Shown here one piece after another: positions 7,220-14,700 of a stretch of DNA of 15,894 bases. Numbering within the stretch: the first letter of the stretch is position 1; every line of letters starts with the position of its first letter. This stretch comes from an uncultured Collinsella sp. (GTDB lineage Bacteria > Actinomycetota > Coriobacteriia > Coriobacteriales > Coriobacteriaceae): the NCBI GenBank assembly GCA_937950415.1, contig CALFDL010000056.1:1-15894 (forward strand), given 5' to 3'. The notes beneath the pieces were generated by a model. It made no database searches. It saw nothing but the letters and a program-made list of their open reading frames with translations, and was not told the origin of the DNA. Position numbers and translations under genes: made by a program.

Positions 7220-9916
7220 ATGGAAGAAATGCCCAAGAACTACGATCCGTCGACCAACGAGCCGGCGATCCTGCAGAAGTGGCTCGACGGCGGTTACTAT
7301 AAGCGCCGTGAGGGCGTGGGCGACTGCACCGTCACCATTCCGCCTCCCAACGTGACCGGCAAGCTCCACATGGGCCACGCTACCGATGACTCCATCCAGG
7401 ACGCCATCATCCGTATGGCCCGCATGCGCGGCAAGTCCACGCGCTGGGTGCTGGGTACCGATCACGCCGGTATCGCCACGCAGACCAAGGTCGACAAGAA
7501 GCTCAAGAGCGAGGGCATCAGCCGCCTGGAGATCGGCCGCGACAAGTTTGTCGACGCCTGCTGGGATTGGACCCACGAGTACGGCGGCATCATCGTCGAG
7601 CAGATCAAGCGCATGGGCTGCTCCGTCGACTTCGATAACGAGCGCTTTACCATGGACGAGGACTACGCGCAGGCCGTGCGCAAGGTCTTCTGCGACTGGT
7701 ACCACGACGGCCTGATCTATCGCGGCAAGCGCATCGTCAACTGGTGCCCCAACTGCACTACCGCTATCTCGGACGACGAGGCCGAGTACAAGGACGAGAA
7801 GGGCCACCTGTGGCACCTGCGCTATCCGCTGACCGAGCCGGTCAACGGCCAGGACTACATCGTCGTCGCCACCACGCGCCCCGAGACCATGCTCGGCGAC
7901 ACGGGCGTTGCCGTCTCCCCGAAGGACCCCGAGAAGGCCGCCTTTGTGGGCAAGACCGTCAAGCTCCCCATTGTCGACCGCGAGATCCCCATCTTTGAGG
8001 ATTGGCATGTCGACGCCAACTTTGGCTCCGGCTTCGTTAAGGTCACCCCGGCTCACGACCCCAACGACTACGCCATGGGTCAGGCCCACGACCTGCCGCA
8101 GATCAACATTTTCGATGAGCACGCGGTGGTCGTCGAGGGCTATGGCGAGTTCACTGGCATGACTCGCGAGGAGTGCCGCGAGGCCGTCATTAAGTGGTTT
8201 GAGGAGCATGATCTGCTCGACCACGTCGAAGAGCACGACCACTCCGTCATGCACTGCTACCGTTGCGACGCCGCGTTGGAGCCGTGGCTGTCCGAGCAGT
8301 GGTTCGTCGCCGTCGACAAACTCAAGGGGCCGGCGCTCGACGCCGTCAACTCCGGTAAGGTCACCTTCCACCCCGCGCGCTGGACGCAGACCTACACCAC
8401 CTGGATGGAGAACCTCAAGGACTGGTGCATCAGCCGCCAGCTGTGGTGGGGCCACCGTATCCCCGTGTTTTACTGCGAGGACTGCGGCTGGGAGGACGCC
8501 CTTACCGAGGACACCGACGTGTGCCCCAAGTGCGGCGGTCATCACGTGCATCAGGACGAGAACGTGCTGGACACCTGGTTCAGCTCGCAGCTGTGGACCT
8601 TCGCCACGCAGGGTTGGCCGCAAAAGCCGGAGCTGCTCGAGGGCCATCATCCCACGACGGCGCTCGTCACCGCGCGCGACATCATCGCGCTGTGGGTCGC
8701 CCGCATGGTCATGAGCTCGCTGTACTTCCTGGACGAGGTGCCGTTTAAGGACGTCGTTATCTATCCGACGATCCTTGCCAAGGACGGCAGCCGCATGTCC
8801 AAGTCCAAGGGCAACGGCGTTGACCCCATGGACCTCATTGGCATGTACGGTGCCGACGCCATGCGCTACAACCTGCTCACGCTGTGCACCACCAACCAGG
8901 ACGTCAAGTTCGACGCGAACATCGACAAGAAGACCAAGAAGCTTATCGACAGCCCGCGCACCGAGCAGGCCAAGTCGTTTGTGACCAAGATCTGGAACGC
9001 CAGCCGCTTCCTGCTCATGAACATGGAGGGCTACACGCCCGGCGAGCCCGTCGTGGAGACGCCGGCCGACGCCTGGATGTTCAGCCGCCTTGCCAAGGCC
9101 GTGAAGATGGTCACCGAGGGTATCGAGAACTACACCTTTGGCGACATGGCCCGCGGCGTGCAGCAGTTCTTCTGGAACGAGGTCTGCGACTGGTACGTCG
9201 AGGTCACCAAGGCCCGCCTGAAGGGTGAGGGCCGTCTGCAGGCTCAGCGCAACCTGATCTTTGTGCTCGACACCTCCATTCGCCTGATGCACCCGCTCAT
9301 GCCGTTTGTCACCGAGGAGATCTGGGACAACATGCCGGCGAGCGTGCTCGACCTGGACGCCGAGGGCAACGTTGACCGTGCCGAGGCGCTCATGATCGCC
9401 AAGTGGCCCGAGCCCGCCGACTACGCCAAGTATGTCGATGAGCCCGCCGAGCGCGCATTTGAGCTGTGCCGCACCGTCGTTTCTGCCGCCCGCGCTACGC
9501 GTTCGCGTTATCGCTTGAGCCCCAAGGCCGAGCTCGACGTGGTCGTGCGCGCCGGTGCCGAGGACATCGAGAAGCTCGAGAGCCTGCGCTCGACCATCGA
9601 GCCGCTGGCGAACACCGCTTCGCTGGTTATGGGTACCGACGTTGAGAAGCCGGCTGCGAGCATTGCCGTGGTCGATAGCGGCGTCGAGGTCTTTGTGGTG
9701 CTCGAGGGCAAGGTTGACCTTTCGGCCGAGAAGGCACGCCTGGAGAAGGAGATTGCCGCGGCTCAGAAGGAGCTTGCCGGCTGCGAGAAGACGCTGGCCA
9801 ACGAGGGCTTTGTGGCTAAGGCCGCACCTGCGGTGGTCCAGAAGAAGAGGGACCGTGCAGCTGAGCTCAAGGAGATCCTGGCGGCGCTGACTGCTCAGGT
9901 TGCTGACTTCTCGTAG
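7220..9916 (+). CDS. valS: Valine--tRNA ligase
   Basis: The 898-residue class I synthetase attaches valine to tRNA-Val in the cytosol. The nucleotide-binding motif PPPNVTGKLHMGHA is at ~41-54, with HMGH as the HIGH motif. The KMSKS motif reads RMSKS at 525-529. A connective editing domain lies between them. Cys419, 422, 435 and 438 form a CxxC pair typical of zinc-binding ValRS. The last ~70 residues form the coiled-coil arm with Leu, Glu and Lys heptads that contacts the tRNA. ATG7220 is preceded by AGGGAG at 7208-7213 with 6-nt spacing. The gene stands alone between two structured repeats of the same family. Codon use is strongly C-ending, as in tig. A long structured leader suggests regulation, but no T-box is recognisable. 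Confidence 0.98.
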   Translation: MEEMPKNYDPSTNEPAILQKWLDGGYYKRREGVGDCTVTIPPPNVTGKLHMGHATDDSIQDAIIRMARMRGKSTRWVLGTDHAGIATQTKVDKKLKSEGISRLEIGRDKFVDACWDWTHEYGGIIVEQIKRMGCSVDFDNERFTMDEDYAQAVRKVFCDWYHDGLIYRGKRIVNWCPNCTTAISDDEAEYKDEKGHLWHLRYPLTEPVNGQDYIVVATTRPETMLGDTGVAVSPKDPEKAAFVGKTVKLPIVDREIPIFEDWHVDANFGSGFVKVTPAHDPNDYAMGQAHDLPQINIFDEHAVVVEGYGEFTGMTREECREAVIKWFEEHDLLDHVEEHDHSVMHCYRCDAALEPWLSEQWFVAVDKLKGPALDAVNSGKVTFHPARWTQTYTTWMENLKDWCISRQLWWGHRIPVFYCEDCGWEDALTEDTDVCPKCGGHHVHQDENVLDTWFSSQLWTFATQGWPQKPELLEGHHPTTALVTARDIIALWVARMVMSSLYFLDEVPFKDVVIYPTILAKDGSRMSKSKGNGVDPMDLIGMYGADAMRYNLLTLCTTNQDVKFDANIDKKTKKLIDSPRTEQAKSFVTKIWNASRFLLMNMEGYTPGEPVVETPADAWMFSRLAKAVKMVTEGIENYTFGDMARGVQQFFWNEVCDWYVEVTKARLKGEGRLQAQRNLIFVLDTSIRLMHPLMPFVTEEIWDNMPASVLDLDAEGNVDRAEALMIAKWPEPADYAKYVDEPAERAFELCRTVVSAARATRSRYRLSPKAELDVVVRAGAEDIEKLESLRSTIEPLANTASLVMGTDVEKPAASIAVVDSGVEVFVVLEGKVDLSAEKARLEKEIAAAQKELAGCEKTLANEGFVAKAAPAVVQKKRDRAAELKEILAALTAQVADFS

Positions 9917-9928
9917 GTCTAACTTGGG

Positions 9929-10043
9929 GGCGCGTCCCGATGCCTTGCTTTCGGCTGCGGACAGTCCTGCGCAAGACGGACAGCACATTAAGTGCTGTCC
10001 TTTGCGTGCGGAACTTGCGGCGAGCAAAGCATCGGGCCGCTCC
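9929..10043 (+). repeat. Nested-hairpin element, copy 2 (downstream of valS)
   Basis: The outer arms (9929-9949 and 10023-10043) pair at 18 of 21 positions. The inner hairpin is GGACAGCAC (9978-9986), loop ATTAA, GTGCTGTCC (9992-10000), lengthened by CGCAA/TTGCG beyond an internal loop. Shared blocks with copy 1 (read on its opposite strand) are CCCGAT, TTTCG, GTCCTG, CACATTAAGTG, CGTGCGGAA and ATCGGGCC, in the same order. It begins 12 nt after the valS stop. The rest of the 277-nt valS-folC gap holds small hairpins near 10081-10120, a possible extended -10 (TGATATTTT, 10127-10135) and the terminator-like hairpin at 10142-10173. Confidence 0.8.
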
Positions 10044-10141
10044 TAGTTCGCTTACGTGGCTGTTTGCATCTGGCGTGTTGGGGCCACTTGGTCGTGGCCT
10101 TGATTCCGCTGCAAGCGGTGTTTGGCTGATATTTTGAATGG

Positions 10142-10173
10142 GAGGGGCTCGTTGTTGATTCGGGCCTCTTTTT
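10142..10173 (+). terminator. Terminator-like hairpin just upstream of folC
   Basis: GAGG and CTCG (10142-10151, with a 2-nt GG bulge) pair with CGGG and CCTC (10161-10168) across the 9-nt loop TTGTTGATT and are followed by TTTTTA. It may end the valS transcript. Because it sits only ~20 nt before the folC start and contains a GGAGGGG sequence next to TTG codons, it could instead be an attenuator in the folC leader. Confidence 0.5.
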
Positions 10174-10193
10174 ATGTGAGGGGACTTTGGGTT

Positions 10194-11537
10194 ATGGCTA
10201 AGCGTTCTGGGTCGTATGTCGTTCCTTTCTCGTTTGAGCTGCTTTCGTTTGATGAGGCTGTGGGGCTTGCTGCTGATACGGGGCGGATTTCTGGGGATGC
10301 TGGTCCGCTGCTCGAGACGGTTGTCGATATGCTCGATGAGCTGGGACGTCCTGATGAGTATTTTGATTGCATTCAGGTTGCCGGTACCAATGGCAAGACT
10401 TCGACTACGCGTTTTTCAGCTGCTATCTTGCGTGGTGAGGGGTTAAAGACCGCGCTGTATACGTCGCCGCAGCTTGTTCGCTATCCCGAGCGCATGGAGG
10501 TTGACGGGCACGTTGTGAGCGACGAGGCCTTTGCCCGTGGCGTTTCGGCGGCTGTCGAGGCGGGACGTCGCGTGAATGCGCACCGTGTGGCGGCGGGGGA
10601 GCGCGCCTATTCCATCACGCCGTTTGACTTGCTGACGGCTGCCGCACTTGTAGTGTTTGCCGAGGCCGCGGTGGATGTTGCCGTGCTCGAGGTTGGCATG
10701 GGCGGGCGTTGGGACGCTACGAGTGCGACCGATCCCGTTGCCGTTGCCATTACGGGCATTGGGCTCGATCACACACGTATTTTAGGCGACACGCTCGAGG
10801 CCATTGCGGGGGAGAAGGCTGCGGTTATTAAGCCTGGGCGTTTGGTTGTTTTGGGCGAGGGTACGCATGAGGCGAGCGTTCAATGTGTGATGGATGCCCG
10901 CTGCCGCGAGTGCGGCATCGTGCCGCTCGTGGTGAGCCACGCCACGACTAAGGTGCCGGCGCATGTGGGCGATACGATTGAGTTTAGCTGTACCACGCCG
11001 CGCGCGATCTATACGTCGAGCATGGTCAAGCCGGCGTATCAGCCGCAGAATGCTGCGTGCGCGATTATGCTGTGCGAGGGGTATCTGGGTCGCGAGCTCG
11101 ATCATGACAAGCTCGATGCGTCGCTTATGGGCTGCCCCACGCCGGGCCGATTTGATGTGCTGGGAACTGATCCGCTCAAGCTGATCGACGCCTGCCATAA
11201 CCCCCAGAGCTGCGAGAACTTTGTAAACGCGCTGGACGAGATCGATCCGTGCGTGGAGAGTCGCCCCACCCTGCTGTGTGCCGCGCTGGCTGACAAGGAC
11301 GTGGCGGGCATCGTCGACGTGCTGATTCCCGCCTTTCCGCGCGTGGTTGTGACCCAGACCGATTCCGATCGCGCCCTGCCGGCGGAGGAGCTTGCCGCAC
11401 TTGTGGACGCTGACAAGCTTGTTGGCGTGTGCCCCAGCGTATCCGAGGCCCTCGCGGCCTTCGATGCCGCGGGCGAGCCTTTCGTAGCCGCCGGCACCAT
11501 CACCCTAGCCGGCGAAGTAGCTGGCCTGCTCCGCTAA
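10194..11537 (+). CDS. folC: Bifunctional folylpolyglutamate synthase / dihydrofolate synthase
   Basis: The 447-residue Mur-ligase-like enzyme adds glutamate to dihydropteroate and folates using ATP. Visible motifs are the P-loop VAGTNGKTS at 62-70 (the actinobacterial form, with Thr where many have Gly), SPQLVRYPERM at ~91-101, LEVGMGGRWDAT at 165-176, GLDHTRILG at 190-198 and GEKAAVIKPG near 206-215. In the C-terminal domain GRFDVL precedes the DACHNPQS ligase signature. ATG10194 has GAGGGGA about 10 nt upstream. A TTG at 10155 behind GGAGGGG is an alternative, but it lies in the loop of a terminator-like hairpin and adds residues unlike the family. Codons in the first ~100 residues are unusually T-ending compared with the 3' half and with neighbouring genes. 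The distance from valS suggests separate transcription. Confidence 0.93.
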   Translation: MAKRSGSYVVPFSFELLSFDEAVGLAADTGRISGDAGPLLETVVDMLDELGRPDEYFDCIQVAGTNGKTSTTRFSAAILRGEGLKTALYTSPQLVRYPERMEVDGHVVSDEAFARGVSAAVEAGRRVNAHRVAAGERAYSITPFDLLTAAALVVFAEAAVDVAVLEVGMGGRWDATSATDPVAVAITGIGLDHTRILGDTLEAIAGEKAAVIKPGRLVVLGEGTHEASVQCVMDARCRECGIVPLVVSHATTKVPAHVGDTIEFSCTTPRAIYTSSMVKPAYQPQNAACAIMLCEGYLGRELDHDKLDASLMGCPTPGRFDVLGTDPLKLIDACHNPQSCENFVNALDEIDPCVESRPTLLCAALADKDVAGIVDVLIPAFPRVVVTQTDSDRALPAEELAALVDADKLVGVCPSVSEALAAFDAAGEPFVAAGTITLAGEVAGLLR

Positions 11538-11551
11538 CCCATCCCCTCATC

Positions 11552-11618
11552 AGTTGCGGTGATATACGGGCTGTTTTACAAGCCAGAAGCCTCAAACAGT
11601 CCGTATATCACCGCAACT
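11552..11618. repeat. Long hairpin between folC and the surface-protein gene
   Basis: Arms 11552-11576 and 11594-11618 (25 nt each) pair at every position, with one G-U. The outermost 18 nt are perfect (AGTTGCGGTGATATACGG). The 17-nt loop contains AAGCC twice. It begins 14 nt after the folC stop. There is no T-run, so it is not a standard terminator. It may be a dispersed hairpin repeat, an RNA-stabilising 3' structure or a bidirectional transcription barrier. It is not related in sequence to the elements flanking valS. Confidence 0.75.
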
Positions 11619-11705
11619 CAAATTGGCTGCCCTTGGGTGCCCGTTTACGAAACCATTTATGCCGCTTAACCTATAGCATATTGCAAACCTCCATCGGCGA
11701 AGGAT

Positions 11706-11757
11706 ACGCTCAGCTTAACTTGCCAATCGGACCAGTGCTGTTTGGTCCGTTGAGCGT
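11706..11757 (+). promoter_or_regulatory. Structured 5' leader of the surface-protein gene
   Basis: ACGCTCA (11706-11712) pairs with TGAGCGT (11751-11757) and encloses a second hairpin CGGACCA/TGGTCCG (11728-11734 and 11743-11749). The outer stem ends three bases before the ribosome-binding site GGGAGG at 11761-11766. This placement suits a translational control element. No known riboswitch class is recognised and no clear promoter is seen upstream. Confidence 0.45.
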
Positions 11758-11770
11758 GTCGGGAGGAAAC

Positions 11771-14700
11771 ATGAACAGAAGGCATGTCAACGCGGCCATT
11801 ACCGCGGGTCTGGCTCTGACGATGACGGTCGGCTCGGTGCCGCCGCAGGCGTTCGCCGAGATGATGCAGGGTGATACCACCCAAGTCGTTGCCGAGCAAA
11901 GCGATGCGACGAGTGCGGCTGCCGCGTCTGCGGACACCAGCCAGTCAACCTCGCAAGACCAGAGCGAAGATAAGATTGCCGCTTTTGCCAACCTAAACGA
12001 GCTACATGTTGCCGAGGGTTCCGACGCCACGCTGCCCCAAACTGTAACGGCAACCTACGAGAGCGGTACCACCAAGCAGGAAAACGTCACCTGGAAGTTG
12101 AACGGTGCCGATGTCCCGACAACTCTCGCGCAACTGCCCGCCGGCTCGTATGAGTTTGAAGGTACCGTCGCTGGCACCACGCAGACGGTTAAGCAGCGCG
12201 TGGCCATCGAAGCCTCTGCGGCAGATCCGGCGGCAGTAAACGCCCCCGATGCCACAGCGACGAGCAACGAAAGCGGCATTACGGTCGTGTCGATCGACGC
12301 TAACCCGATTTTAGAAAAATACGTCGGCGCGGATTATTATGGCCAGTATCAAACATCGCCCGTTAAGGTAAGGCTGTCTGATGGCACTGAGACCTCAGCT
12401 TATGTTAATTGGGACGAAAAGTCGCAGACGGCATTTGATACGGCGACAGAAGAATCCGAAGTTCCCATCACCGGTCAGATTACCGGCGTAAGCGTGAATA
12501 GCAATTGGATCACGCTCGCGGAGCCGTACGAAGTGAGCGGCGTGCTTAAGGTATACGTTCCTCGCTCAACCAGCAATGGCTCATGGATATGGACCGCGGC
12601 AGGTATTGCTCCCGCGGTTCCGTCTAGCATGTCGGTCGATTATTCAAATGGACAATCTTATACGTGCCCGGTTGAGTGGAATGAAATCTCGGCAGACCAG
12701 TACCAAAAGGAAGGAACCTTTGTTGTCGAGGGACATTTGAAGAACTATCCTTCCATGCTTGCGCACTGCACGGTCACAGTCCGCGCGGTTAAGAGTGTCC
12801 AGACCGAGTTGACGTGTACGACCCTAACCGGCGAGGCCCCGTCTCTGCCGTATTCTGCAGCGGTAATCTTCGATAACGGAGCCACCGAGCAGATTCCTGT
12901 GTCTTGGGATTCTTTCGACGCGTCGCTTTACTCTAAGGTGGGCTCGTTTACGGTTAAAGGTAAACTAAACGGTTTTGATTACCGTGAGGTTACCTGCACC
13001 GTTACCGTCAAAGATCCTAAGGACGTACTCGTTCTTAATTCTCTGAGGTTCGAGCGTGTGGTCGGCGATATTTCTCCTCTTAGCACGTATGTCTATTTCC
13101 CGGTTACGCAGTCAAATAACACTACATACACCCAAGGTTATCAGGTTAACTGGGACAACGCCGACGTGTCTCAATTCCAAAAGGCAGGCACCTATACGGT
13201 CACGGGCACGCTTGTGACATATAACGAATCTTCAGCCGCTAATGGCCTAAAGGTAACTGCTCAGGTCGAGGTCAAAGAAGTTGCCTCTATCGACGCTCTT
13301 GCTCCCGTTAACACGCCCGTCGGCGTACGTCCTACAACGGGCGGCGGTCTTCCCTACAGCGTTGAGGTTGCATTCACCGACGGTACAAAGAAGCAGTGCA
13401 ACATTGCGTGGGACCCTATTTTGGACACGCAGGTGGCAAGTGAGGGGTCGTTTAAGCTTTCCGGTTCGCTGTCGTATTGGGCCAATACCTCATCTTCATC
13501 GTCTACTCAGGTGGAGCTGGGTGACAGCAATCGAGTCACGGCGACCATCTCCGTCCGCGCCCTGCAGATGCCTTCCTCGACATCGACAAGCACGCTTATC
13601 GGTTGCCAGCCCAATATGCCGGGTTCAATCGAGGCCACGATGTGGAATGGCTCGCGAGGCAATTTCCCCGTTCAGTGGTCGACGATTAGTCAGGACGCCC
13701 TAAAGAACCTTGGCCAGATTACGGTTAGCGGATACTTTACCGGCTCTAACATTCCGGCTACGGCGACGGTCAATGTGTGCGATCTCGAGGACAGCAACAT
13801 CGGCAAGATCGCTTATGTTCCCGGCGCCGGACTTCTGGCTCCGCGCTACACATCCACGCTGTATTTGTCGGATGGCAGCTCGTTCTATCCCCAGTATTCC
13901 TCGGGGCAGCCTTATAGTTGGGATGAGTTCCCCCAAGAACTGCTGGACGGCAAGCCGGGCGAGTACGAAATTACCGGTACCATCACTGGCTCGTTGGCAA
14001 AGATCCATGCGACAGCAGCGTGCGGCGAGGTCAAGGGCGTTAACAACTATAGCGATAACGGTGTGACGCTTGGACAGTCGTACGAGGACTGGCGCGTTGT
14101 CTATCCCGGTGAGGAAGTCAATCTGGACTACTTCTACGTGTCCGGTGCATTGCAGGACGGAACGACGTTTAACGAGCTTGGCGTCAACTGGGATACCTAC
14201 GATAGGTGCCCCCAGAAGGACTGCACGATTACCGGAACAGTCGCCGGAACGAATATCCCTGTGAAGGTCCACGTCATCGTGACTAAAAACTGGGAGGCTC
14301 AGCCGCAAACCATTACAGTGCTCAAGGGTAGCGATGGCACCGCCATGCTTCCCAGCCATGTCGAACTTGTAAGCCCCGATGCGACTGATCAACCGGGGTA
14401 TTCGAACAAATACGCCGAGGCCAAGTGGAACACGAAGGGCTTCGATTGGACCCAGGGCGGCGTGGTCCGCGGCACTGCAACAATGAGCTATAGCACGGGA
14501 TACGGCATGCAGGCGGTCGACGTTCCGATTACTGCCACCGTTAAGATCGCGAGTAAGGCGACCTCGGTTCAGGGCGGAACCATATGGACCGTCCCCGGCA
14601 CCAATCCGATGCTGCCGGAATACCTTGAGGTTCGATACGACAACGATGTGTCTTTTGAGCCCCAGCGCGAAAAGGTCACATGGGACCGTGTCGCCGAAGA

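Noticed and set aside
7136..10027. A 963-codon open frame on the minus strand opposite valS
   Set aside because: Same reason: it is the shadow of the well-supported valS. Its ends also run into the hairpin elements on both sides.
7084..10043. valS as cargo of an insertion sequence or composite transposon
   Set aside because: The flanking elements are short, carry no transposase and differ in arm sequence. No target-site duplication is visible, and valS is an ordinary core gene.
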